DNA from: Coriolopsis trogii
Lineage: Eukaryota; Basidiomycota; Agaricomycetes; Polyporales; Polyporaceae
Direction: 5' to 3'
Assembly (NCBI GenBank): GCA_020543525.1
Contig: JAHYIO010000001.1
Location: forward strand, 806,001 to 870,000
DNA length: 64,000 nt
Within the stretch, counting starts at the first letter, position 1, and each line of letters starts with the position of its first letter. A program made the position numbers and the translations under genes. Under the pieces are notes generated by a model. The model saw nothing but the letters and a program-made list of their open reading frames with translations, had not been told where the DNA came from and ran no database searches. Below, in pieces: positions 12,301 through 26,900 of the stretch.

Positions 12301-15052
12301 AGGACCCCATCATCGTTCCCAAACCCCTCAACATTACGAAGGGGCCGTTCACCACACTATCCAGCGCATTCGAGTCCGAGGTCCTTGTCCAGATCTTCTT
12401 CTATGGAATCTATAACATTCTCACCATCACCGACGCCGCGGGTGGCTCTCCCCCATCTGCCGAAGCCGTCCTCGATCAGGTTCTTCATCTCGTCATGGTT
12501 GCATTAGTCGAACGCCCCGAAGTGTTCAGCGCGTTGGCTGTACACAAGATTCACGAGGAGGGGAAGAACCTGGTTGACATCCTTTGCGCTTTCGAGCATC
12601 ACGAATCGTATTCCTCGTACAAAGCACGCGTACAGTGGGTTCTTAACCAAATTGCTCACCATCAGCCAGACGAAGTCAAGAGTCGCCGCCACGTCCCCGA
12701 TGCATCCCAAGCAGACGTTGAAGACCCCAATGAAGCCAAGAAGCGCGCAGCGAAAGCTCGCCAGGAGGCGATCATGCGACAGATGAAGGCGCAACAAGTC
12801 AGCTTTGCGGTCAATTTCGAGGACATCGACGATGAAGACGATGAGGAGTTGACGGACACTCCGGAAGGACCGGCTTCTTATGGAACCTGCATTGTCTGTC
12901 AGGAAGAGCTCAACGCCTCCAAATCTTTTGGTTCTCTGGGATTCATCCAGCCAAGCCGGCAGCTTCGGAGACATCCCGATGGACACCAGTCGTATGTCAA
13001 CGAAGCTATGACGGGCCCGGAGTCCCTCGACCGCATCCTGATTGCCCCACAAGACGTCGTGTTCCCTCCTTCAAATGGATACATCCAGCGTGCAAAGCGC
13101 ATACACGCTACCAACTTTGACGCTTTCCCTTCCCAGTTCACCCGCTTCGGCTTACATGCCTCCATCTGCAGCCACATGATGCACCTCGATTGCTTCACGG
13201 TGTATAGTGGGTCCATCCGCCAGCGGCACCGAAATCAAGCTACGCGGAACCACCCGGAAAGCATTCCCCGCAAGGAGTACATTTGCCCTCTCTGCAAGAG
13301 TCTGGGAAACGTCATTCTCCCCGTTGTCGCCTCCAAACCGCCGGAGCTCAACTCTGTCCCCTTCCCCGACTGGATTCGAGCTGCAGGTATCAGTATCCTA
13401 AAGTCGAAGCCGGACCCTGTCTTGGAATCCCTGCAGTTCAGGACCGGGACCGGCGAGTTCGTCTTCTGGGCTGCACAGGACTCTGCCTATCAATCCCACC
13501 TACGTGTTGCAGACAGGCCAGACAGTACGGAGCTACACAAGATGGTGGACACGATGATGGTCGTGGCGAAGAACATCTCTCAGCAGTCCAGACACTTACG
13601 CGAACGTACTGAAGTGGAACCTGGCGAGCGAGGCGCGGGGATGTATCTCCCTGAAGAGCTCGTTGGGTACACTGTCTCGGCGGTGGAGGTGGCTCTGCGA
13701 GGTCAAGGCTCTCCTGGGAAGACAGTCGCCGACTCCGTGACAGAGTCGCAGTATCGTATGATGCGCGGCTTGCTCACTTGCCTCACCAAGTTGGTTGCCC
13801 TGAATTTCAAGGGGCGACCAGACGAAGGTCGCGACGCCGTCCGCCAGGCGATCATCAAGCGATTGCTCCCCGAATGGAGCCGGACCTCGTTTACCTCTTT
13901 CTCCCATCCGCTCCTCCTTCGAGATCCATTCACCATCCTCATTGAGACCGCGGCGGTCGCGCCAGACATGCTCAAGCACGTTCTCGTCCTTACATATTAC
14001 GCCCATCTTGCTCGCGCCGTGATCGGACTAGTCTACATACTGAACAAGAGCAGGAGCACACAGACCACCGCCGTTGACAAGCGCAGATACGGTGACATCT
14101 TTGGCGACACGCGAATGTTCTTCATGTCTGTCGTTCGTCATTCTCCCATATTTGAGCAAGCCGCCGATGCTGTGTTCATGTCCTTTGGTGACGCACGCAT
14201 TGAGCAGCTCCTCTACACTTTCACCCTCTCCTTCCTCCGTCGGGCTCTCATCCTCTGTCGTGCCGCACTCCCTAACGCGTTCCCCATGCCGCCTGGTTTA
14301 GAGAGCGACATGTGCGAATACCGTCGCCTGCTGAAGATTCTCGAGATCCCTCCCCTGGCCGAACTGCCCAACCAGGACACCATTCAGAACGCACTGTCAG
14401 GGTGGTGCGCACACTACGGCCACTCGCAGGCGGCGTCCCAGCTCAATTGCGGGGTGATGCTGGAGTACCCGCTCGTGTACAGGCTGGCGCGCCTCCCGCT
14501 TGTCCTCGACCATCTCTACCTGGAGCAGGACAAGTCGATGGTGTGCTCGCGCTGTAAGGCCGTTCCTCTTGACGCAGCCATCTGTCTCTTCTGCGGGACG
14601 ACGTGCTGCTTCCAAAGCCACTGTTGCATGGACATAGATAACCAGAATCGCGGCGAGTGCAACATGCACACAAAAGAGTGGGTGTATTCCAGATGTTAGT
14701 GGGATGACCATTCGCACTAAGCAGCCTATAACCCAGATGCGCTGGCCCTATCGGGCTCTATTTCTTGGTGAAGCGGTGCTCGTTGCTGTACCTGTACGCG
14801 AACAACGGCGCGTTCGGCCAGTCGCCCTACCTTGATGTTCATGGAGAAGTAGACGTGTCCATGCGGTATGCTCTCCGTTCACTCCTTCTGACCATTACCA
14901 CTCAACTCCGCTGCAGACGCGGACGTCGCCAATACCTGCATCACGCACGCTGGGAAGAGGTGCACAAGATCTGGCTCAGTCACGGGATCCCCACCCTCAT
15001 CGCACGGAGGCTCGAGGGAACGGTAGACAATGGTGGATGGGAGACGTTGTGA
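9305..15052 (+). CDS. UBR1: E3 ubiquitin-protein ligase UBR1, N-end rule pathway
   Basis: Six exons (9305..9660, 9723..10711, 10760..11623, 11680..14677, 14737..14865, 14917..15052) give 1823 residues. The UBR box is at about 102-172 (GRPCGHIFKKGESCFRCKDC ... SGGCCDCGD), the zinc fold that reads basic N-degrons. A ClpS-like type-2 pocket follows near 270-350 (VVIWNDDKHSFDEV). The RING-type zinc domain spans about 1140-1277 (CIVCQEEL ... CSHMMHLDCF ... CPLCKS), and a zinc-containing C-terminal cap is at about 1690-1745. For exon 4 I chose the weaker donor GTGGGT at 14678 because it alone restores the H-x3-C spacing (HTKECAG) and the frame; the better-looking GTTAGT at 14695 leads to a stop. 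ATG 9350 is an alternative start. UBR1 ubiquitinates proteins with destabilising N-termini together with an E2. Confidence 0.95.
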
Positions 15053-15190
15053 GAGGGAATGGACTCGAGGCAACGGTTATAACGAAACTACGGTTAGAAT
15101 CAGAACACAGCAAGATTGAGAACATGACAATGCAATGTATCCTAGCACTAATTTGTAACATACTGTAGAATTTGGTCACAAACCCCGCGT

Positions 15191-17489
<2,299 letters not shown>

Positions 17490-17555
17490 TCAACTTAGAC
17501 ACTATCACCGACGACGACGACGACGACAGCGCCGCCGACGACGACGGGCGGGAGA

Positions 17556-19697
17556 ATGTCGACCTACAAAGAATCCACAGACCCCGAGTCTCAATCTCTT
17601 CTCCCTCAGGAGCTACAAGAGCAACAGACAGCAGCTCCTCGCACCCGCTCCTTCCGTTCCCGCCACCTCGTCCTCGCCTACGCTGCAGGCATCCTCTCTA
17701 CCGTCCTCGTCGAGCTCGTCCTTTGCTCCCACTACTCACTATCTATATTCCCTGCTCAGTCGCAATCCCCCTTCTACGGCCAACTTGCCTCTCCAGACGC
17801 GGGCTCTACAGAGGTACACAACTTCCCGCCTGCCAAGCCCACCAACGTCTTTCCCTCTCTCTTCCCTACGCGCGTCGGTTACGCCGGCCCTACCCCAACT
17901 GGCGCAGAGCCCGCTCTCGTTGCAACTGCACCCTCATACCCCCTCCATACCGGTGCACCTCACCTTCTGTCCCCGGTCGCTCTTGACAAGAATACGACAA
18001 CGCAAGACAACAAGCCTACGTTCGACATCTTCAAGCATTGGGGCAACCTCTCCCCCTGGTTCAGTGTTGAGCGCGGCTCTTTTGGTGTCGACTCGGGCCC
18101 AGAAGCGCCCCCTTCCTGCCGCGTAACCGGCCTCCACCTCCTTCACCGTCACGGGGCCCGTTATCCTACCGAATGGGCCTCCTACGGCGGGCCTGCCAAC
18201 TTCTCCTCCCGCCTGCACAACAATGCGGCTGGATGGAATGCCTCTGGACAGCTAGAGTTCATGAACAACTGGTGAGCACTCTCCCAGCTCCTTCGTCCGC
18301 TCTTATTCACTCCTCGTAGGACATACAAGCTCGGAGAAGAAATACTCACGCCGTTCGGCCGTCAGCAACTTTGTACGTTCGCTCAGTATCTGCAAACGTG
18401 TTATTTGCTTACTTGCCACAGTCGACCTTGGCGTGTCCATGCGTATGAAGTATGGCTTCCTGCTCAAGAACTTCACCGAGTCCAACACCCTCCCCGTCTT
18501 CCGGACCGAGTCTCAGGATCGCATGCTTGCCTCGGCCCTTAACTTTGCCCTCGGTTTCTTTGGTTACCCCTTCGACGGCCAGTATCAGCAGAGTATTACT
18601 ATCGAAGCAAACGGTTACAACAACACGCTTGCCCCATACAAGACATGCCCTAATGCTGCTGACCGCTCCAAGTCCGACCGTGGCGTCACCTATGTCAAGG
18701 AATGGGCCTCAATATATCTCAAGGACGCTCTGGGTCGTCTTCGCCCCCAACTGCATGGGTATGAGCTCACGATTGAAGATATCTACACTTTCCAGCAAAT
18801 GTGTGCATACGAGGTAGGACATACCTGTTTTGGATCGTGATGCACGCACAGTGTTTATCTTGCATAGACTGTTGCCATAGGCTACTCGAAGTTCTGTGAA
18901 TTGTTCACAGAAGGAGAGTGGAAGGGTTTCAACTACGCGTATGTGCCGCTATCTCTCATGTCACTGACTGTACTGACCTCCCTTTCAGCATGGATCTCTT
19001 TTTCTGGTACGGCTCTGCATTCGGCTCTCCTGTTGCCCGAGTGCAGGGCATTGGATACGTGCAGGAGCTTGTCTCTCGCCTTACGCATACACCCATCCCA
19101 GTTCACAACTCGTCGACGAATGCCACGCTTGACAACAACCCTGTGACGTTCCCATTAGGGCAGAGTCTCTACGTCGACGCTACTCACGAAGTCGTTGTCC
19201 TCAATGGTGAATACTTGCACCGTCTCATCTGTTGCAGCAACTGCTAACTCATTACAGTCATCACCGCGCTCAACTTGTCCAATTTTGCCGAGGGCGGCCC
19301 TCTCCCTGCGGATCACATCCCCGAGCACCGTGCCTTCAAATCCTCGCATCTGGCGCCCTTCGCGACAAATATACAGTTTCAACGTGTGTTTTGCTCATTT
19401 CTCGTCCTTGTCTCGTCCGTTTCCTAACGTGACAAATGCACAGTGCTGTCTTGCGAGTCTGAGCCCGAGCCGCAGATCCGTGTGATCATCAACGACGGAG
19501 TAGCCCCGCTGACCGGAATCCGCGGCTGCCCCGAGGACAAGGATGGCAAGTGCCCGGTGCCCACGTTCGTCGAGGCGCAGCGCGAAATCATCTCCAAGAC
19601 GGACTGGCTCTGGGATTGCCACGGCAACTGGACACTTCCGCCAGGTCCCGCTTGGAACACGACGACAGGTGACGCTCCCAAGCGACCCTCCGTCTGA
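17556..19697 (+). CDS. Membrane-anchored histidine acid phosphatase (phytase-like)
   Basis: Seven exons (17556..18271, 18320..18372, 18422..18813, 18868..18938, 18989..19206, 19258..19383, 19444..19697) give 609 residues. A hydrophobic segment at about 38-62 acts as a type II signal anchor after a short polar cytoplasmic tail. The histidine acid phosphatase signature RHGARYP lies at 198-204, where the His forms the phosphoenzyme. The usual distal HD proton-donor motif reads HE here (DATHEVVVLN, His477-Glu478). Several N-x-S/T sites and paired cysteines fit an extracellular domain. It should hydrolyse phosphomonoesters or inositol phosphates outside the cell or in the secretory path; the substrate is not predictable. 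The gene starts 186 bp from the divergent GluRS start. Confidence 0.88.
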
Positions 19698-20712
19698 GAT
19701 ATCACACTACTTTTTGCCTGTAAATAGTGTATCGCGGATATGGACTAATATTGGGGCTTTCGTAACGGTGGATGTGAACATACTATCTCACTTTGGCTCT
19801 GTTTCTCCAGACTTGTTATATTCCCCCTGGGCTCTCCAGAGTTGCAGCGGAGAGCTATCAGCTCTTGTGATTTGCATACTAGATGATTGTGTCTCCGGGT
19901 GGGACAAAGGTGCAATGCCCCATGGTGGATGATGTGGAGTACTGCAGACATACTGCATATGCCTCACATTGGTCAGATACTTATGCAGACGTCCAACCCC
20001 CAGTCATACGCACAAGCGAGAGTCAGGGAGAAATAGCCACCGGCAGATGCCGACTCAGCAGGTGACGTGCGCTTATTTGGGAAACGCATGGCAAAAGCCT
20101 GCCCTGAACTGGTTTGCAATATAAACCGACCGCCTCTCTTGTCTGTTCCCCATTCTTGTGCTCGGGCACGTACTGTCGCCAGTGAGGTCTTTACCGAGGC
20201 ACAGTCTTTTGCTGATTGCAAATTACACATCCGAACACGTCTGTCAGCTTCGGCTTTCAGCAATTTTTGGAAATCCCTTTTTGTCTGCTTTCGAGCTCTT
20301 GGTGTGCGGGTGTCGGTGGTGGTTGATGTTTGTACGTAGTCATTGGGTTGGTTGAAATACATGTTTTCTCGTCTCATCAACTGGCGTGCTGGTGTTGACT
20401 GCTGGTACTGACCCCATGTCACTGAGACGTCAATGTAGGCCACTTGGCTGCCTCTGCTGTATGTATGTATGTATGCACATTAAAATATGATACTCGACCC
20501 TACAATACGCTTGGCAATTTGACAATGACCAGTCCCTAAGAGCCTTTTCACTAATGTTGTGGTTGTTGTTGAGCTTGTTTTTGAGACGAATGCGTATGAA
20601 GTGCTACAGCTGTATGGTATTAGGGAAAGAATCATCATGTCCGTATCCACACATCTCAGTGTCAACTACGACTAGCGTCCGTCGTTCACCGCCTCTCACC
20701 CGACCAAACCGC
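19698..20712. other. Intergenic between phosphatase and CHS7
   Basis: This is the shared 3' region of two convergent genes, about 1 kb long. It contains a short (GTAT)n microsatellite near 20460-20475. Open frames are short and do not look like proteins. I see no gene. Confidence 0.5.
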
Positions 20713-22090
20713 TCAGAACCTCTCCATTGGAGGAGGGTACCCACGTCCAGGCCCGGGTCCGTTCTGGTATAGTTGCTTGCCACTCACACCTCCGACAAGG
20801 CTTGCTGGTGGCCCACCATGCGTGTAGTTGCTTGCCGAGTCGTCGTCGCCGTAGTCTGCGCCACCGGCCAAGAGCGGATCCTTGACCTCCCATACAGTAG
20901 CCTTCGATCCGACCGAGAACTCGAGGTCCTCGCGCTGAGATCATCATAGAGCCATCAGCTTCGGGATTCCGAGTTGAGTGAAACGCCGAAGAAAACACAC
21001 CGTGATACTGTCCCAGTACTTGTATACCATCATGACGCTCAAAAGCATGCAAAGCGTGAAGAAGAACAGGCCGTCGATGTAGTGCTTGATCGCGTCACAA
21101 ATGGTGACCGAGAAGGCGAAGAGGATGACCTGAGCGACGGTGAAAAATGCCGCTCCAAAGACAATGTCACCAATCGGCCAGCGGTCTTCTAGGGTCCGGA
21201 AGACGAGGACGAGTTGTGACACAATGTAAATGACGGCGCACACGAATGGCCAGAGGATGTAGATGATCCAGAGACCAATAGGCTTCGCGTAGTCGAAACC
21301 GGCGATCTTCTTGAAAGTGGCGATCGCAATGAAGAACGACACACCAAATATGACGAGGGTCGATATCCGCAGGAGCTACCAGGGCCAGGTCAACATCAGT
21401 CATACGCAAGCCACCAGTGGCCAACCGAGACGCACCCAAAGCGAAAGCGGAGTGCCGTCTTCGGCAAACTGGAAGCCCACGAAACCGTTGATGAGTAGAC
21501 AAGTGTATGCGCCGGCGACAAGCCCTGTGTATATTGCTGCGAACCACTGGTAGAAGCAGCAGAGGGTGAGACTGCCGAAATGGGATGACACTGGGAAGGG
21601 TAACGCACCGGATAGCTGACGTTCGCGGTCGGGATGATACCGGAGTCAAGAAAAATGGCAAGCAGCTCAATAATGGCGTAGAGGTAGAAGAACATCAGGA
21701 TTTCCTTGCGGCCTGTGGAGGAAAGGCAACCAATGTGGATGAAGCGAATTCTACAGCTCGAGATCAGATGACGCACCGACAGCAGTATACTTGCTACGGA
21801 TGTGGAAAATCATGATACCGGTCATGAAGATGGCCACAATATGAACGAAACATGTCGCTGTAGGAGGTGAATAATGAGGACAAGGTGGGGAGCGGACGGT
21901 GGAAAGTGTTGGGGGAAGATGGAGGGGATGGAATACGAGACGTACAGGGCTGGAAGATGAGAGTGCCAGAGATCTCCACATTCCTGCTATAGCACGAGGG
22001 CTCGATGCCCTGAGTTGAGCCGACGAGAGGGCAGATGACGAGGGCAGCGGTCTGGCAGATTTGGTCGAAGGAACCAAACTGGATCCCCAT
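20713..22090 (-). CDS. CHS7: Chitin synthase export chaperone Chs7
   Basis: Six exons (22090..21946, 21857..21777, 21712..21609, 21546..21436, 21375..21001, 20934..20713) give 345 residues. The protein is polytopic with about seven hydrophobic segments and carries clear Chs7 blocks: [19 protein letters not shown] at the N-terminus, [51 protein letters not shown] and [18 protein letters not shown], then [11 protein letters not shown]. Chs7 is an ER membrane chaperone that lets chitin synthase III (Chs3) fold and leave the ER, so it controls cell-wall chitin. The C-terminal tail (about 75 residues) is polar, Gly/Pro-rich and cytosolic in character. Confidence 0.95.
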
Positions 22091-22979
22091 GGCGGGCGGA
22101 TGAAGGAGAGACTGAAGAAGAGAGCGTATGGAGCGTTGCGCAAAGCCTGTATGGGGGGAGGAGGAGGGTGGCGGGAGGGGCGGGAAGGAAGCCTGCGGCT
22201 GTCGAGGGCGAGGTCGTCGTCGTGTGTGATGGCGAGCAGGGAGCGAGCACCACTTGCTCAGCGACGCCCGTCTGTTTGTGACGATGGTCACACGCTGACG
22301 CTCGTTCGTGGTCACGGCTGCCACATTCGTCACTCGCGCTTCATGTCGACTTTCCGCTCAAGCCAGGCTGAGACATGCTCAGGTGTCAGCGATGCGCTCC
22401 TCTGCCCGCACTCTGTCTACCATTGCGCGCTCAAATTCGGCCTACCCGGGAAAGAGAAGATGAAACACTGGCTGACTTTAAAAGGCGATGGTCGACCTTT
22501 CGTGTTTATCCAGGCAGCGATAACGGATCTAGTGCTACTACTACGCTTGGAATATCCTCAGGTCTGCGTCGAGCGAGTCGAGCATGCACCGAGATGGCCC
22601 TCAGCTCGCACTGCTAATCACCGCCGACGGCGAGTTCGTGGGCGATAGCGGATGGGACAGGGCTCGGGGGCCTTCGTCTGGCAGCACGCCAGCGCGAGCG
22701 AGGTATGTCAATAGCCGGCAGCGCGCCATCCCAGGCGTGGGTTCCGGTGCATAGGTATGTGGATACGCTTTAGTACTTATGTCCTTCACTCTGAGGCTAG
22801 AGCTTATACACAGACACGTGCAGGACGAGAGGGCCACACTCCGTCCGCACTCGCCCTTCTTGTTCTCCGCTCGGGTCCTGAACAGAGCGTACATGCTCCG
22901 TACAGCCGTCGGCCTCCCCCAGGCCACAAGACAGTCACGTCAAACGTGCACTCTCGTATCCCCTAGCGTTTATCTGCAC
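22091..22979. other. Upstream region of CHS7, no gene seen
   Basis: The 5' flank of CHS7. Open frames are short, Arg/Pro/Ser-rich and without recognisable motifs. It may carry the CHS7 promoter; no clear TATA element stands out. Confidence 0.4.
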
Positions 22980-23912
22980 CCACGACCTCGCCCTCTCACC
23001 CTTCTGCCGCTCCCACCAAGGCGGCTTTGCTGGCGGCGACGGCGCACTCGCTTGCGGCGCAGACGGGTGTCTCGGGCGTTCCTGTCGGCGATAATCATGG
23101 AGCGGGGCTATGTTCTCCTGCTCTCATCCCTGCTGCGGCGTCCTCGTTCCTCTCGTTGTCCGACAAGGATGGTACCATGTCGTCTGCTGTGAACACCCTC
23201 TTCGTGGTAGAAAGCTATACACGCCTTCTCTCGCCGACACAGCCCAGCCCACGTCATGCTCTCGAGCTTCTGGTGGGAATCGTTCGAGCATTACTGAAGA
23301 CACCCCAAGATCTCGAGATGAGTGGAACATTGAACTCGAACACATCGATTGATTCATGAGACCTGATTAAGCGACCGCTCCCGCACCCGCACGTCCTCGC
23401 GAGGAGCAGGTGGAACGACGGCAGTGGCTGGGCCAGGGCGTTGAGAACGACCAGGGCAGGGAGCTATTGATGCAGATCGCAAGACAACAGACAGGATCCG
23501 CAGCGGGATTCATGCGCTGACGGACGCTAAACAGAGGCTGCCTATCAGGAGAGGTGCATTGTTGCCTCCGCGGATACGTTCTATACCACCCTTCTTGGAA
23601 AGATGTCAGACGGGAACCAAGTGGGCACCGGACTCTGTTTCCACTCATATTCGACTTATCGCCCCCAGCTGGAATTGGCGAGAGGTCATAGGGGGGGCGA
23701 GATGGAACAGGTCCCAAGGCCGAGGGTTCAGACAACGGTCAGATCACACTCATTCAGCGGCCAGCACAGGAAGCGATCTCCTTTTGTGCCAGCCAGCCGG
23801 GGGGTTTCAGACAGATCTCGGTCTCGATCTCTGCGCAGATGGGAATCCCAGTGACCGCACAGGCACCCGATCTCCCTCTCAGATTCCCCAGCTCCGGCTT
23901 CAGCTGAACCCA
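22980..23912 (+). other. Unresolved coding-like pieces (gene or relic)
   Basis: Several consecutive plus-strand segments have protein-like composition. One (about 22990-23357) contains AALLAATAHSLAAQTGVSGV and a leucine-rich stretch HALELLVGIVRALLKTP. A second (about 23380-23520) contains VERRQWLGQGVENDQGRELL and ends at a TGA. A third ends near 23910 with VTAQAPDLPLRFPSSGF. I could not join them with convincing splice sites or find a start, and I recognise no family. They may be exons of a fast-evolving gene or a decayed one. Confidence 0.25.
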
Positions 23913-26900
23913 TTCGAGTAATTCAATATAGTACCAACAATACTGAGCTCCCCGCCCGCCATCCTACCGTACTCCGCTCACGCGCAGCCTATTCCCGAAC
24001 TGAGCACTCTCTTCGCCATTGTATTCTCCAAGCCTCGTGCCTCATGACCACCCCTTCTGATCGTCTCATCCGTTCTTACCTCTCGATTTGAGTGCCACAC
24101 TAATGCTGATGCTACTGGTAACAATTCTTGCATAGCTCTCGGTAGTCTCGTGCGACTAGTACAGTCTTGACACGGTCCTGGCATGGCCTCCCAAACTCCC
24201 TACGCCTGTTGCCCAGATCGGATTCCGGGTCAACTGTCCGGTATCATTCGAACTCTGGGTTTGATAGCCACCCAACCTCATTGAACTCTCCATACCAGGG
24301 CGGCAGTCTGAACTCTAAGTACCGCCTCCCCTAAGCCTCGTACCGGTGCCCGGAACGCGTCTAGAACCCAAAAAGATCCATACGTGCATTCATCAGTATT
24401 AATGCTCCATGACACTTGATATGAGACCACCGCGGGCGGAGCGCCAACTCGTCAATCCGGATATGCACGCGCGTGAAAGCAACGTGCAGAACAGCATCAT
24501 TGACACCGTCTACGCGACAGACAACCCTCCGTCCGCCTGACCAACGTTCAACTCTAAACCCAACTCGGCTGATGCACAGACCCTTGTACGTATACGTAGT
24601 ACCTCAAATACAAATAAACCGCTCGTCTTGCCTTTTCGCCTTCAGGCGCCGCCGCGACGCCGCTACGTGTCCCTCGTGCCCTGCTTTCTGCTCGCAAACG
24701 AAAGAACGAACGCTCACCAAACGTGCTCCTGGCCCGTACCATGTCAAGGCCGCTCCGCGTCGAACAAGACAGGGAAGCGTGGCCTGGGGCTGCGCGGTCC
24801 CTCGGCCGAAGCCTTTTTCTGGATATAGCGTCCGATGTCTCAAGGAAGGGACCCCACGGTCGTCCAGGCGCGCAACGCGAGAACCGACGTGCTCCCCCAA
24901 TGGATAAAGTGCCGTGCTACTTACCTCGCGACAGCTGACACGTACGCTGCAGCAGCCAGCCATAAGCGGAGAGTTCAGCACCACCACCATGCAACGCCGT
25001 CGGATGCTGCTGCTGCGAACGCGATGCCACGCCTCACAGCGCGGAGTCTCTCAGGCTTGGAACTCTGCGCCGAACTTGGCTTGCGAAACAGCTTCCCTTC
25101 TGCATATACGGGACAATCGAGGAGTAGACTTGCCCACTGCGGTCGAAGCTCCCGACCGCTACGGGGGTGGCAGGGGTGGAGATGCGGGAATAATCATCCA
25201 GACTGGTACGGTCATGCTCGCAGAAGCAACCTGGCGAAGATCATCACTGTATGGTGAGTAAAAATCAACCCGTGCCAGTTCGCAGCGCCGGGGTGGTAAA
25301 GGGAGACGCGATGAGCCACAGCTAATACACCCACCTCACATCGCGGTGCGACCCTGCATGCGGAATCCGAACCGCGTCCGCGCATGCGTTTAGTTGTCTG
25401 ATCTCGTGCGTATGTAATGCAATGCCCGCGTCGCATCATCGACTGAAGCTTGTTACGCTCGGTTTTAGGACTCCGGCGCTGGAATTACTTAGCTCCTCGC
25501 TCTTCGAAGCCCAGCACAGCTCGGCCCGCCGTCCGGTAGTTTCCATACACATGCGCCATTCTAGCAGCGCAGCGGCGCCCATCGGCGCTGGAACATCACC
25601 GCCAAACAGGCGCATAGACGTCGACGTCTTGAGGCTGCCTGCGTTGTTGTCCTTATATTATGTATATGTTTGTTCAAACTGTGACCACCAGTGTCAGATG
25701 CGGCGCAGAGGCTCGAAAGACAAATCGTAACAGGCCATAAGGAGAGCCTTGAGCTACGTAGTCGGGTGAGAAATAGCCGTGTGCGGTTGCGAGGAACCTA
25801 TACGTTACCTCGCCAATCGTACGCAGTCATATTGCCGGCGTTGTGTCACCCATAGAGTCTAGTTGGGGCCCAGGCGGGGAAAAAGTAGCAGCGCATACAA
25901 CGAAACGCCTAGGGTTGGGTTCACCACGACGTACGCAGTGGAATTCTTGTTCGACATCATCAGCCTTGCCGAATGACGATGTGAAGACATGTACGATTCG
26001 ACCGGTAGATGTGTTCGTGCACTACGGTTACCGGACCAAGGGAAGCCCGGACAGGGAACAATAAGAGGAAGAGAAAGATGTGCAGTTGAGGGTGTTGGCA
26101 ATGGTATCACAAGGATGGCAGCGGGTGACGATGGTGGGGGCGGCTTGGTGATGGAGTCATCCAGGGATGCGGAGGCTGGGTGGGGATCCGATTGAAAGGA
26201 GGCGGGTGGATGTAGAGAATATGATAGGAGATGGAAGGATGGCATAGAACAGGGCCAGTGGTAGACGGCTAACGTGCTCGCGCGACGTGGACGGTAGAGG
26301 ACGGTCAGATTCGGCGTTGAAGACATGTGTGTGAGTGCCGTATGTCCATCAGTCGGCGTCTGCGTAGGGATGTTGGCGAGGATACTAACCGTGAGAATCC
26401 TGACGCGGGAAATACTGATAGACATTCAATAGCGCACTCAATAGGCTGTTCGGACGTTAGTCATCGGCTGTTTGGCAATGGGCCAGATGTCCATATTGGG
26501 CATGACAGATACGGAACTGCTATGATCGCGTTCGTGACTAGGGCTGTCAGTGAGTATAGCCGTCCTAGTAAAAATTCTTCGCCGTCCGCGTCGGCAAGGA
26601 GAGTGCGACCAGGGGAGTGCGCGGTTCGTACAGAACGGTCTGGACCAACGGCAGTCGTGGCGTCCGCCACTGTGCTGGCAAACTGTTTAATGAGTGACGG
26701 ACAAACGTGCTACCAGGAGGAGGGCCGGGACCGGTATGCGTCATGGGACGGTGCGAGGACTCGATGGTATTCTGTAACCGAGACTGGGAGCGGCGCAAGG
26801 AGGCCCATGAATACCAATCGGAGCCAATGAGGAACAGGTACGAATACAGGTGAACAAAGATGAGACGCCACAGGAGGAGTGGATGGCTGGGAGAGAAGTG

